Below, piece after piece: positions 1 to 8,335 of a DNA stretch of 64,000 bases. Under the pieces are notes generated by a model. That model was not told the DNA's origin and made no database searches. It was given only the letters and a program-made list of their open reading frames with translations. The translations under genes were made by a program, and so were the position numbers. This DNA comes from Gloeocapsopsis dulcis (GTDB lineage Bacteria; Cyanobacteriota; Cyanobacteriia; Cyanobacteriales; Chroococcidiopsidaceae), in assembly GCF_032163395.1 (NCBI RefSeq), contig NZ_CP119968.1:1969501-2033500 (forward strand). The letters are read 5' to 3'. Positions within the stretch are counted from its first letter, which is position 1; the number at the start of each line of letters is the position of its first letter.

Positions 1-581
1 GCGACAATACAGCAACCAACTTACTAATTGAGCGCATGGGTGGGATAGCAGCGTTGAATCAGCGATTTCTGAGTTGGGGGTTGACAGCAACACAAATTCG
101 CAATCTGCTACCAGATTTAGAAGGAACCAATACAACAAATCCTAAAGACTTAGCGCACTTAATGGCATTAGTCAACCAGGGAGATTTGATGTCATTGCGA
201 TCGCGCGATCGCTTATTAGATATTATGCGACGCACAGTAACTAACACTTTGCTACCACGTGGTTTGGGTGAAGGAGCGACAATTGCCCACAAAACTGGTG
301 ATATTGGTTCTTTAGTAGGCGATGTTGGTTTAGTCGATATGCCGAATGGTAAGCGTTATATTGCAGTAGCAATGGTAAAACGTCCTCACAATGATGGTCG
401 CGCTCAAGAGCTAATTCGTCAAATTTCGCGGGCAGCCTATCAAGAATTTAACAAGCCCAACTTAGATCAAATTTTGCGGACAACACCTTTTGTGACAACA
501 ACTCCTCCAGCAGCAAATCCAGCAACAAGTGGAACGCCATCTGTAACTACTGAGGAGCAGCAATCTACTTCTAATAGATAA
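1..581 (+). CDS. Class A beta-lactamase-like serine hydrolase (3' part only)
   Basis: The gene enters from the left edge, so its N-terminus and the S-x-x-K nucleophile lie outside the window. The reading frame is open from base 3, where it reads D-N-T-A-T-N-L-L; the two bases before it (gc) fit a serine codon, giving the SDN motif of class A penicillin-interacting enzymes. About 85 residues later H-K-T-G-D-I-G supplies the KTG box. The tail after it is Thr/Pro/Ser-rich (TTTPPAANPATSGTPS), a low-complexity extension common in cyanobacterial homologues. Probable location is periplasm or envelope. Such cyanobacterial proteins may be true beta-lactamases or other penicillin-binding hydrolases; the sequence here cannot tell which. 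Confidence 0.85.
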   Translation, partial: DNTATNLLIERMGGIAALNQRFLSWGLTATQIRNLLPDLEGTNTTNPKDLAHLMALVNQGDLMSLRSRDRLLDIMRRTVTNTLLPRGLGEGATIAHKTGDIGSLVGDVGLVDMPNGKRYIAVAMVKRPHNDGRAQELIRQISRAAYQEFNKPNLDQILRTTPFVTTTPPAANPATSGTPSVTTEEQQSTSNR

Positions 582-715
582 CGTTCTCACTACTTATATC
601 AAGCATCAGGGGTAGCAGCTAATTGTGTGCTTTAAAATCTCTTTTGGGTGAGATTGCTCTTAATTGGCTAGTCCTAGTTAACTTAACTGTGGCAAATGCT
701 TCTGGCATCAATAAA

Positions 716-1411
716 CTAACCATTTTGCTTGGCTAATAATTCAGCAGCGATCCATTGTTTTTGGACTGCCAACACCGCAGCTTGAGTGCGATCGCGTACA
801 CCGAGCTTTTGGATAATAGTATGAACGTGTACCCTAACAGTACCAGGAGTAATATAAAGGGTTGTGGCAATCTCTTGATTCGACCTACCAGCGGCAATTA
901 GCGCCAGAATTTCTTGTTCGCGCTGCGTTAGTGGCAGGTTTGATCCCTCTACATCATTAGGAGAATGAGCAGTCGTTGAATTATGCTCAAACTTAGCACG
1001 AATCTCTGTAGTTGCAGTTCTATCCCACCAAGAGGCTCCGGCGGCAACTGAGCGGACTGCCAAAATTAAAGCCTCGGCGGAAATTCCTTTCAAACAGTAA
1101 CCCTGCGCTCCAGCTTTGAGCAATCGTGTAATTAGAGACTGCTGCGAATGTGAAGTCAGCACTAAAACTGGTAGTTGAGGATTTTGCTGCTTAATTTGAC
1201 GACAAGCCTCAATACCACCAATTCCTGGCAGCCCTATATCTAGTAACACCACATCCAGCGGATGACGCTTGACCATTTCTACTGCTGTCTCGCCATCCTC
1301 TGCCTCGGCAACAATTTCTAAACCTGTTTCCTGTTGCAATTTTACTTGCAGACCGAGGCGAAACAATTCGTCATCTTCAACTAGTAACAGCCGCAGCGAG
1401 GTAGATAGCAT
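716..1411 (-). CDS. NarL/FixJ-family response regulator
   Basis: Two-domain transcriptional regulator of about 231 residues. The receiver domain (residues 7-120) has the acidic pair V-E-D-D and the phospho-acceptor aspartate near residue 58 in V-V-L-L-D-I-G-L-P-G. The C-terminal LuxR-type helix-turn-helix (about 165-225) reads L-T-Q-R-E-Q-E-I-L-A-L-I followed by S-N-Q-E-I-A and G-T-V-R-V-H. I chose the ATG at 1411 because the open frame upstream of it lies inside the kinase gene and shows no receiver homology. The kinase stop codon ends one base before this ATG, so the pair is almost certainly co-transcribed and translationally coupled. Targets are unknown; the kdp operon lies just beyond the kinase in the opposite direction. 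Confidence 0.93.
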   Translation of the reverse strand: MLSTSLRLLLVEDDELFRLGLQVKLQQETGLEIVAEAEDGETAVEMVKRHPLDVVLLDIGLPGIGGIEACRQIKQQNPQLPVLVLTSHSQQSLITRLLKAGAQGYCLKGISAEALILAVRSVAAGASWWDRTATTEIRAKFEHNSTTAHSPNDVEGSNLPLTQREQEILALIAAGRSNQEIATTLYITPGTVRVHVHTIIQKLGVRDRTQAAVLAVQKQWIAAELLAKQNG

Positions 1412-1412
1412 C

Positions 1413-2573
1413 TTATACAGATAAAAGCGGTTGAAATGGGTAGGCAGGTAATCGAAAGCCGAATAGTGCGCCACGTGGCGTTCGCGTAGCGTCTCCGGAG
1501 GAGATACGATTTTCTGCCCAAATTGTACCGCCGTGAGCTGCAATAATTTGGCGAGTTAAGTACAGTCCTAAACCAGATCCTTTAGCTTGGCGATCACTAT
1601 TTCCCTGGTAAAACCGCTCAAATATGTGCAGCTGTTCTGCGGCTGTAATCCCTAGTCCATTATCTAGCACCTTAACAATTTGATAGTCCGATTGAGATAC
1701 CAATATAACTTCCACCTTACCACCACGTAGAGAATGATTGATGGCATTTGTCAGTAAATTAACGAAGACACGCCCCAGTTGCAGAGCATCGCCCTTTACC
1801 CATAAAGCTCGGCGAAAATTCGACTCTCCGTAGTTCAAGCTGATATGAATTTGACGAGATGAAGCTAAATCCCTTAATGTAGCGATCGCCTCTTCCGCCA
1901 CAGCCACCAAATTAACTGGTGCTAACTGCAATTCCAATCCTTCCGTATCATTGCGATAGACATCCAGCAGTGTCTCCACCAGTTGCAGAGTAGTTTGATG
2001 ACTGCGTGCCATTGTTGCTAAGACCTTGTGCTGTACTGGTGTGATCGCTCCAAATTCCCCCTGCTGAAAAGCTTTTAAAGTCTCTATTGCACCTAGTAAA
2101 GGAGTTTTTAAGTCATGAGTCAAGGTAGAGGCAAAATCTTCGCGGATACTAGTTAATTGCTCTTGCGCTTCCAATTTTGCCTGTTGTTGGGCGATTGCCT
2201 GCTCATAAACGCGATTGCGATCGCTAAGAATGCCTGTAACAATTAGCGCTATCACTGCAATCAGCCTACTAGCCACAGTTGAGGGTTCAATCACTTCGTT
2301 TCCGGGAACCCCTAAGTTCAAAATTGTTAAAACTACTGCTACTAAAGTGGTGTAAAAGGTTGCTGCTCGACCTAAACGGGAGGTAGCCAGTAAAATTGGT
2401 CCAGTGTAGAGATAACCAAATACGTAATTTACGGGAGTGGCAAACTCCAGCACTAGGACTAGTACAAACAGGCTGAGAATTGACCAAAGTGCTTTCAACC
2501 GCGAGTTTTTAGTAGATGAAATGCTCTGCTGCTTTAACAACCGAAGTAATTTCTGGAGTTCTATCTTGAGCAT
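1413..2573 (-). CDS. Membrane sensor histidine kinase
   Basis: 386 residues. The N-terminal ~120 residues hold about four hydrophobic segments (roughly 28-46, 52-68, 72-90, 101-117) with little extracytoplasmic loop, so the sensor domain is probably intramembrane. HisKA follows with the H-box L-T-H-D-L-K-T-P (His near residue 153). The ATPase domain shows the N-box (F-V-N-L-L-T-N-A-I-N-H-S), the G1 box (D-N-G-L-G-I), the F-box (F-E-R-F-Y) and the G2 box (G-S-G-L-G-L). It transmits phosphate to the response regulator encoded one base downstream. Residues about 357-367 (SSGDATRTPR) are encoded by a dispersed cyanobacterial repeat that has been accommodated in frame near the C-terminus, between the last ATPase strand and the terminal F-R-L-P. 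Confidence 0.93.
   Translation of the reverse strand: MLKIELQKLLRLLKQQSISSTKNSRLKALWSILSLFVLVLVLEFATPVNYVFGYLYTGPILLATSRLGRAATFYTTLVAVVLTILNLGVPGNEVIEPSTVASRLIAVIALIVTGILSDRNRVYEQAIAQQQAKLEAQEQLTSIREDFASTLTHDLKTPLLGAIETLKAFQQGEFGAITPVQHKVLATMARSHQTTLQLVETLLDVYRNDTEGLELQLAPVNLVAVAEEAIATLRDLASSRQIHISLNYGESNFRRALWVKGDALQLGRVFVNLLTNAINHSLRGGKVEVILVSQSDYQIVKVLDNGLGITAAEQLHIFERFYQGNSDRQAKGSGLGLYLTRQIIAAHGGTIWAENRISSGDATRTPRGALFGFRLPAYPFQPLLSV
1473..1505. repeat. Dispersed cyanobacterial repeat inside the kinase gene
   Basis: The stretch holds GTTCGCGTAGCGTCTCC flanked by short palindromes (CCACGTGG, CTCCGGAG). I recognise this core as a sequence repeated many times in cyanobacterial genomes, normally between genes. 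Here it is in frame in the minus-strand kinase gene and adds about 11 residues. Confidence 0.7.
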
Positions 2574-2805
2574 TTACAAACACAGTCTATTGATGCAAGA
2601 CAAAAGATTACTAATAGCGTAACCTCAAGCCTCAGTTAAAAGTAATATTTAGGCAGCGTTTAGAGTGAAAATATTTCTAAAGATATAGATGTTGTTAGCG
2701 AGTGTAAGCGCTAGGTATATATCAACTGTTTAGTTTATTTAAATGATTTGAGCCAGCAATTTATATCTTTTATTACTTGTAACTTCTCAAGTAAAGTTAG
2801 AAGAT
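2574..2805. promoter_or_regulatory. Divergent promoter region (kinase/regulator versus kdp side)
   Basis: This AT-rich stretch without a gene separates the minus-strand kinase from the plus-strand RCK_C gene, so at least two outward promoters must lie here. I see no clear -10/-35 pair that I would assign, and no recognisable riboswitch fold. Confidence 0.5.
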
Positions 2806-3198
2806 ATGAAGCAGTCAAAATATGTGGTTGTGTTTCCAAGCATGACTTTTGTAGAACCAGTTTTAGTTGGTGTAATCATCCAAGAAAACAGTTGTTATTG
2901 CGGCATCAGTTTAAAGAATATCCAACTACCAGAAAAATGTATTTGTTTAGGAGTTGTGAGAGATGGAGAAGTAATATTAGCAAGTGCTAAAGAAATTACT
3001 CTCTGGTGTGGCGACTATGTAATGGCTATAGCATTCAGCCCAGCGATAGTCCCAGCACTTAAAGTTCTTCTAAAGAAGACACACCCAATCTCTTGGTCTC
3101 CTTTCAGAAGCCGCCTGAACTGGAAACATTGGTTGTTTCAGTTTTTGAATAACCTTTCTAATTTATGTTGTTCAAAGAATTGTATCCAACTGCATTGA
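2806..3198 (+). CDS. Small TrkA-C (RCK_C) domain protein upstream of kdpA
   Basis: 130 residues. Residues about 17-90 resemble the TrkA C-terminal (RCK_C) fold: C-G-I-S-L-K-N-I-Q-L-P-E, then L-G-V-V-R-D-G-E-V-I, then W-C-G-D-Y-V-M-A-I, which matches the family pattern of 'gksl.el.lp....iv.i.R.g....p......GD.l.v'. RCK_C domains bind small ligands, c-di-AMP among them, and gate K+ or other transporters. The remaining 40 residues (K-K-T-H-P-I-S-W onward) are unlike the domain and rich in Trp, Cys and Asn. No transmembrane segment or RCK_N domain is present, so it is either a free-standing regulator or the remnant of a longer transporter. The location immediately before kdpA supports a link to potassium. 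Confidence 0.6.
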   Translation: MKQSKYVVVFPSMTFVEPVLVGVIIQENSCYCGISLKNIQLPEKCICLGVVRDGEVILASAKEITLWCGDYVMAIAFSPAIVPALKVLLKKTHPISWSPFRSRLNWKHWLFQFLNNLSNLCCSKNCIQLH

Positions 3199-3274
3199 AT
3201 AAAAATGAAATGCAGCAGGTACAAGTTACCGAGCAGCTGCAAATACAAAATAAACCGGTCCTTTTCAAATTACT

Positions 3275-3298
3275 GGCTTGAAAACAAGCCTAGTCTTT
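3275..3298 (+). terminator. Hairpin with T-rich tail between the RCK_C gene and kdpA
   Basis: GGCTTG-AAAA-CAAGCC forms a perfect 6-bp stem with a 4-base loop, followed by TAGTCTTTCATTTT. It could end transcription from the small upstream gene, or act as an attenuator in the kdpA leader. The stem is short, so termination strength is uncertain. Confidence 0.45.
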
Positions 3299-3354
3299 CA
3301 TTTTCCACAAAACCTGAAGACAGAGATACTTAAAGCTGTAATAGCTGATGATTT

Positions 3355-5043
3355 ATGTGGCAAGGATTTTTTCAGATTGCATTAACGCTACTAATATTGG
3401 TTGTCATCACTCCCTTTTTAGGAAGATACATGGCGCGTGTCTTCTTAAAACAAAAAACTTTGCTCGATCCCGTTATGGGAGTAGTTGAGCGAGGGATCTA
3501 CGCCTTGGGCGGCGTGCGTGCCAAAGAGGAGATGACCGGTTGGCAGTATGCACGAGCAGTACTGTACAGCAATCTTGTTATGGGCATTTTCGTCTTTTTG
3601 ATTTTTATGTTTCAGGGAATCCTACCCCTAAATCCAACTAGTTTGAGTGCGCCCAGTTGGGACTTAGCACTGCATACCGCGATCTCTTTCACTACCAATA
3701 CCAACCAGCAGCATTACTCTGGTGAAACCACCTACAGTTATGCCAGTCAAATGCTGGCGCTGGGGTTTTTGATGTTTACCTCAACTGCTACAGGTTTAGC
3801 AGTAGCAATTGCTTTTATTCGGGGCTTAACTGGCAGATCGCTAGGAAATTTTTATGTGGATTTAACTGTATCAATCACGCGGATATTACTACCAATCTCT
3901 ATTATTGGTGCAGTACTGTTGCTGATGGCTGGCGTACCGGAAACCCTAAATGGTCCAGTGATAGTTACTACCTTAGAAGGTACAACGCAATACATTGCTA
4001 GAGGTCCAGTTGCTCACTTTGAAATTATTAAAGAACTGGGAGAAAACGGCGGTGGCTTTTTTGGGATTAACTCGGCTCATCCATATGAAAATCCTAATGC
4101 TGCTACTAATTTGTTGGAAATCATCGCTATGGTTTGCATCCCAGCAGCACTAATTATTACCTACGGCATCTTTACTGGGAACAAAAAGCAGGGATGGCTG
4201 CTGTTCTGGATGGTTTTCATCATCTTTGTCGTGCTAGTTGGCATTACATCTGTAGGCGAGTATCAAGGCAATCCTTTAGTCAACAATCTAATTGGGCAAC
4301 AACCGAATTTAGAAGGTAAAGAAGTCAGATTTGGTTGGGCACAAACGGCACTGTGGGCAGTTTTAACCACAGGAACCATGTGTGGAGCTGTCAACGGGAT
4401 GCACGATTCCTTGATGCCACCAGGCGGCTTTTCTACTTTATTTAATATGTTTGTCCAAATGGTCTGGGGCGGTCAGGGAACTGGTACAGCCTACTTATTC
4501 ATTTACCTAATTCTGACCGTTTTTGTAACTGGTCTTATGGTAGGAAGAACCCCAGAGTTTTTAGGACGCAAAATTGAGAAGCGGGAGATTGTTCTGGCTA
4601 GCGTTATTCTACTTGTCCACCCAATTGCGGTTTTGATTCCCAGTGCGATTACTCTGGCTTTTCCTGAAACCTTGGCTGGAATTACTAACCCTGGCTTCCA
4701 CGGCATTTCCCAGGTAGTTTATGAATACACCTCAGCTGCTGCTAATAATGGTTCGGGTTTTGAGGGATTAGAAGATGACACGCTGTGGTGGAACTTGAGT
4801 ACTAGTCTCAGTTTGTTGGCGGGACGCTATCTGCCAATTATTGCTCTGCTACTGCTAGCTGACAGTATGGCTAACAAACAGCCAGTACCAGAAACCTCTG
4901 GCACCTTGCGAACCGATACAGTTCTATTTACAGGTGTCACTGCTGGGGTGATTTTGATTCTAGGGGTACTGACGTTCTTCCCTGTTTTAGCTTTAGGTCC
5001 GATAGCTGAAGTGTTTCAAATTGCTAGCGCTGCTCAATCATGA
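3355..5043 (+). CDS. kdpA: K+-transporting ATPase subunit A, channel-like subunit
   Basis: 562 residues, close to the usual ~557. KdpA is the integral membrane subunit that selects K+ in the KdpFABC high-affinity uptake pump. The four selectivity-filter regions are visible: [35 protein letters not shown] and N-N-G-S-G-F-E-G-L. About ten membrane segments are spread over the length. The ATG at 3355 starts M-W-Q-G-F-F-Q-I, a typical cyanobacterial KdpA beginning. It is the first structural gene of the operon; kdpB follows after an unusually long 111-base spacer. Confidence 0.98.
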   Translation: MWQGFFQIALTLLILVVITPFLGRYMARVFLKQKTLLDPVMGVVERGIYALGGVRAKEEMTGWQYARAVLYSNLVMGIFVFLIFMFQGILPLNPTSLSAPSWDLALHTAISFTTNTNQQHYSGETTYSYASQMLALGFLMFTSTATGLAVAIAFIRGLTGRSLGNFYVDLTVSITRILLPISIIGAVLLLMAGVPETLNGPVIVTTLEGTTQYIARGPVAHFEIIKELGENGGGFFGINSAHPYENPNAATNLLEIIAMVCIPAALIITYGIFTGNKKQGWLLFWMVFIIFVVLVGITSVGEYQGNPLVNNLIGQQPNLEGKEVRFGWAQTALWAVLTTGTMCGAVNGMHDSLMPPGGFSTLFNMFVQMVWGGQGTGTAYLFIYLILTVFVTGLMVGRTPEFLGRKIEKREIVLASVILLVHPIAVLIPSAITLAFPETLAGITNPGFHGISQVVYEYTSAAANNGSGFEGLEDDTLWWNLSTSLSLLAGRYLPIIALLLLADSMANKQPVPETSGTLRTDTVLFTGVTAGVILILGVLTFFPVLALGPIAEVFQIASAAQS

Positions 5044-5150
5044 ATTCAGAATTGCAGCGCAATGAAAAAGTTTCTCTCTGCCAGGTCATGACTTTTGCAC
5101 TCCTAAAAGTTTGTGCATTCTCAACTTTTGCTTTGTCACTTCTGAATTCA
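5041..5150. repeat. kdpA-kdpB spacer bounded by an 11-bp inverted repeat
   Basis: TGAATTCAGAA (5041-5051, including the kdpA stop codon) is exactly reverse-complemented by TTCTGAATTCA (5140-5150). The ends bracket almost the whole spacer, leaving a loop of about 88 bases. It could be a small mobile relic or a structured mRNA element. No protein in the spacer looks real. Confidence 0.6.
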
Positions 5151-5154
5151 AACT

Positions 5155-7260
5155 ATGGACTCTGTAAAACCCGACTCATCCCAATCCCGTCGTCCTCAGC
5201 CCAGTGGTCCTCGATCAGGGCGTAAGCATACACCAAAGGTAGATAAAAGAGGGCTTTATCGTAGGGCTGTAAAAGAAGCCTTTGTGAAGCTCAACCCGCG
5301 AGTGATGCTCAAAAATCCAGTCATGTTCGTTGTTTATGTGGGGACAATCATTACGGCGCTACTGACGATTGAGCCGAATTTGTTTGGTCCCGTCTCTGGT
5401 GATAACGTACGAAGTTTCAATGGCTTGATTACAATAATTTTATTCTTCACCGTTGTGTTTGCCAACTTTGCTGAGGCAGTAGCTGAAGGACGAGGCAAGG
5501 CGCAAGCTGACGCTTTGCGCTCAACTAAGTCGGATACGACTGCTCGGAAACTCTTGCCCGATGGCTCAATTCAAGAGGTATCTTCAACTACCTTGCACCG
5601 AGGTGACATGGTGCAAGTCATGGCTGGTGATATTATCCCTGCAGACGGGGAAGTGACTTCAGGAGTTGCGTCGGTAGATGAATCAGCAATTACGGGTGAA
5701 TCGGCACCAGTGCTGAAGGAGCCTGGGTCGGACGTTGCTAGTTCCGTTACGGGTGGTACGCGCATTCTTTCAGATGAACTGACAATTCGGATTACATCTG
5801 ACCCTGGCAAAGGGTTTATTGACCGGATGATTTCCCTGGTAGAGGGGGCAGAGCGGTCTAAAACACCGAATGAAATTGCTTTGACAGTCCTACTGGCGGT
5901 ACTAACTCTAGTTTTTTTGTTTGTGGTGGCGACATTACCTACACCTGCTAACTATGTCAATAGTCCAGTCAGCGTAACGCTGTTGATTGCCCTATTGGTA
6001 GCACTTATTCCGACAACGATTGGGGGATTGCTAAGTGCAATTGGTATCGCTGGGATGGATCGAGTTGCTCAGTTTAATGTAATTGCCACCTCAGGCAGAG
6101 CAGTGGAGGCGTGTGGTGATGTCAATACCTTGGTTTTGGATAAGACAGGGACGATTACATTGGGCAACCGTTTGGCAGAAGAGTTCATTCCAGTTAACGG
6201 TCACTCGCTGCAAGATATTGCTCGTGTCGCGTTAGCAGCAAGCGTGTTTGATGACACGCCAGAAGGTAAATCAATTGTCCGACTAGCAGAAAATTTAGGC
6301 GCTAAAGTAAATTTCGATAAAAGCCAAGCAGAAGGAATTGAATTTTCTGCCAAAACGCGCATGAGTGGGACAAATTTACCAGATGGTAGTGAAGTGCGTA
6401 AAGGAGCAGTCGGAGCAGTTAAAGGGTTTGTGCGTTCGCGTAATGGCAGAGATACACCTGAACTTGATACGGCTTATGAACGGGTTTCCCATCTAGGCGG
6501 GACACCTCTAGCTGTAGCTCTTAATGATGAGATTTATGGTGTGATTTATCTCAAAGATATTGTTAAACCAGGGATACGCGATCGCTTTAACCAGTTACGC
6601 CGCATGGGAGTGCGTACCATCATGCTGACTGGAGACAACCGAATTACCGCTTCTGTGATTGCCGAAGAAGCTGGAGTGGATGACTTCATTGCAGAAGCAA
6701 CGCCAGAAGACAAAATCGAGGTGATTCAACGGGAACAGGCAGCAGGCAAACTAGTAGCAATGACCGGAGATGGCACTAATGATGCTCCAGCATTAGCACA
6801 GGCAAATGTTGGGGTAGCAATGAATACTGGTACTCAGGCAGCAAAAGAAGCAGCCAATATGGTGGATTTAGACTCTGATCCAACCAAGCTAATTGATATC
6901 GTTACGATTGGTAAGCAGTTGTTGATTACTCGCGGGGCGCTGACTACGTTTTCAATCGCTAATGATATTGCTAAATACTTCGCTATTATTCCGGTGATAT
7001 TTGCTTCAGCTCGGTTAGAAAGCCTGAATGTTATGAATTTAGCTAGCACTAATTCTGCTGTGCTGTCAGCACTGATTTACAACGCTTTGATTATTCCAGC
7101 TTTAATTCCTTTGGCACTTACAGGTGTGAAGTTTAGACCACTGACGGCAAATCAGTTATTGCAGCGTAACATCCTCATCTATGGCTTAGGCGGAGTCATA
7201 GCACCTTTTATTGCAATCAAGGTAATCGACATGGCGATCGCGGCAGTGGGATTGGCATAG
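5155..7260 (+). CDS. kdpB: K+-transporting ATPase subunit B, P-type ATPase
   Basis: 701 residues. KdpB hydrolyses ATP to drive K+ import. Visible P-type motifs: T-G-E-S in the actuator domain, the phosphorylation site D-K-T-G-T with Asp near residue 329, and the hinge motif [11 protein letters not shown] near residues 540-550. The ~30-residue N-terminal extension rich in Pro, Ser, Arg and Lys before L-N-P-R-V is basic, hydrophilic and of a kind seen in cyanobacterial KdpB; it accounts for the length over the E. coli protein (682). No strong ribosome-binding site precedes the ATG at 5155. Confidence 0.98.
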   Translation: MDSVKPDSSQSRRPQPSGPRSGRKHTPKVDKRGLYRRAVKEAFVKLNPRVMLKNPVMFVVYVGTIITALLTIEPNLFGPVSGDNVRSFNGLITIILFFTVVFANFAEAVAEGRGKAQADALRSTKSDTTARKLLPDGSIQEVSSTTLHRGDMVQVMAGDIIPADGEVTSGVASVDESAITGESAPVLKEPGSDVASSVTGGTRILSDELTIRITSDPGKGFIDRMISLVEGAERSKTPNEIALTVLLAVLTLVFLFVVATLPTPANYVNSPVSVTLLIALLVALIPTTIGGLLSAIGIAGMDRVAQFNVIATSGRAVEACGDVNTLVLDKTGTITLGNRLAEEFIPVNGHSLQDIARVALAASVFDDTPEGKSIVRLAENLGAKVNFDKSQAEGIEFSAKTRMSGTNLPDGSEVRKGAVGAVKGFVRSRNGRDTPELDTAYERVSHLGGTPLAVALNDEIYGVIYLKDIVKPGIRDRFNQLRRMGVRTIMLTGDNRITASVIAEEAGVDDFIAEATPEDKIEVIQREQAAGKLVAMTGDGTNDAPALAQANVGVAMNTGTQAAKEAANMVDLDSDPTKLIDIVTIGKQLLITRGALTTFSIANDIAKYFAIIPVIFASARLESLNVMNLASTNSAVLSALIYNALIIPALIPLALTGVKFRPLTANQLLQRNILIYGLGGVIAPFIAIKVIDMAIAAVGLA

Positions 7261-7290
7261 GCAACGTAGGCGAAGCCTGCTTGAGGGGTA
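7261..7290. repeat. Short dispersed repeat after kdpB
   Basis: GCAACGTAGGCGAAGCCTGC directly follows the kdpB stop codon. It matches a GC-rich motif (GCTTCGCCTACGTTGC in the other orientation) that recurs between genes in many cyanobacteria. It lies inside the operon and must be transcribed. Confidence 0.5.
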
Positions 7291-7329
7291 GAATACCGCA
7301 AAAACACTAAGGAAAAGTTGAGGGAAGAT

Positions 7330-7599
7330 ATGAAAAGAGTTGAGTTGTCGGCTACGGATCAATTGATAGAGGTAACTGAGGCGATGGCTTTCCTCTGGAA
7401 GCGATCACGCAAGCAGAAGTTGCCTGTAGTTACTTTTGTGTTGTTGTGTCTGAATTTAGTGCTTGCCCCAACTGTTTATGCTGCCGCTGATGGCACGTTA
7501 GAACGCAGCTCTGCTTGGGCAGTTGGTTTACTCATTTTACTAACGCTAGCACTTGCTACTTATTTGTTTGTCGTTGTCTTGCAGCCGGAGCGCTTTTAA
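7330..7599 (+). CDS. kdpF: KdpF-like small subunit with N-terminal extension (KdpG-like)
   Basis: 89 residues from the ATG at 7330, which has a good Shine-Dalgarno (GAGGGA) about six bases ahead; the TTG at 7318 is in frame but lies within that ribosome-binding region and is less likely. The last ~29 residues (L-L-I-L-L-T-L-A-L-A-T-Y-L ... L-Q-P-E-R-F) match KdpF, the single-helix subunit that stabilises KdpABC; canonical KdpF is only ~29 residues. Ahead of it is a basic segment and another hydrophobic helix (V-T-F-V-L-L-C-L-N-L-V-L-A). Anabaena kdp operons have an extra gene called kdpG at this position, and this appears to be the equivalent. kdpC starts immediately after the stop codon (TAAATG). 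Confidence 0.8.
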   Translation: MKRVELSATDQLIEVTEAMAFLWKRSRKQKLPVVTFVLLCLNLVLAPTVYAAADGTLERSSAWAVGLLILLTLALATYLFVVVLQPERF

Positions 7600-8190
7600 A
7601 TGTCTATTGTTAAAGACACTACTAGAGCAATTCGCATGACCCTGGTTCTTTGGGTGCTCTCAGCAATCATCTATCCTCTACTGATGATTATAGTGGGTCA
7701 AGTTTTCTTTCCATTTCAGGCTAACGGAAGCATAGTGCAGAATCCTCAAGGACAACCAGTAGGTTCGGCTTTGATTGGTCAAGCATTCACATCTGAGCAA
7801 TATTTTATCACTCGTCCTAGTACCGTTGAATATAGTATTGGAGAAGATGCCGCACCTACAGGCATATCTGGAGCTAGCAATCTTGCTCCGAGCAATCCAG
7901 AGTTAATCAAGCGGATTCACGCTGAAGTAGAGCAGCTCCAACAAATTGATATTTTACCAACAGCCGATCTCATCTATACCTCTGGTTCTGGCTTAGATCC
8001 TCATATTACTGTTGCGGCAGCTAATGCTCAAGTACAAAGGGTGGCACGAGTGCGGGCATTACCTCCAGACCAAATTAGAGCATTAATTACCGAAAATACA
8101 GATGGTAAATTTCTCGAAATTTTTGGTGAGCCTGGAGTTAACGTTTTCCAGCTGAACTTGGCTTTAGACACTTTGAAGTCTGGTAGTTAG
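7600..8190 (+). CDS. kdpC: K+-transporting ATPase subunit C
   Basis: 196 residues, normal for KdpC. One N-terminal transmembrane helix (about 12-35, L-V-L-W-V-L-S-A-I-I-Y-P-L-L-M) is followed by the extracytoplasmic domain with the family motifs G-S-A-L-I-G-Q, F-T-S-E-Q-Y-F-I-T-R-P-S, S-G-A-S-N-L-A-P-S-N-P and S-G-S-G-L-D-P-H-I-T. KdpC is required for assembly and activity of the Kdp pump. It abuts the KdpF-like gene without spacer, indicating translational coupling. Confidence 0.97.
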   Translation: MSIVKDTTRAIRMTLVLWVLSAIIYPLLMIIVGQVFFPFQANGSIVQNPQGQPVGSALIGQAFTSEQYFITRPSTVEYSIGEDAAPTGISGASNLAPSNPELIKRIHAEVEQLQQIDILPTADLIYTSGSGLDPHITVAAANAQVQRVARVRALPPDQIRALITENTDGKFLEIFGEPGVNVFQLNLALDTLKSGS

Positions 8191-8335
8191 AGTTCATCAG
8201 CAATCTATACTTTCGTTTGGGCAGGATACTCGCCAGCACTAAGTCTAGCTACCTCATTGATTCTTCAGCCCACTTGCTTAAATCCACAAGATCCTGAGAA
8301 TACCAGCTACTACTTTATTTCAATATTTCTGAAAG

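Noticed and set aside
2748-2990. Alternative-frame ORF over the RCK_C gene
   Set aside because: The frame beginning at 2806 carries the recognisable TrkA-C pattern; this one does not.
5040-5225. ORF across the kdpA-kdpB spacer
   Set aside because: It overlaps the start of kdpB in another frame, has no homology, and merely reads through the inverted-repeat spacer.
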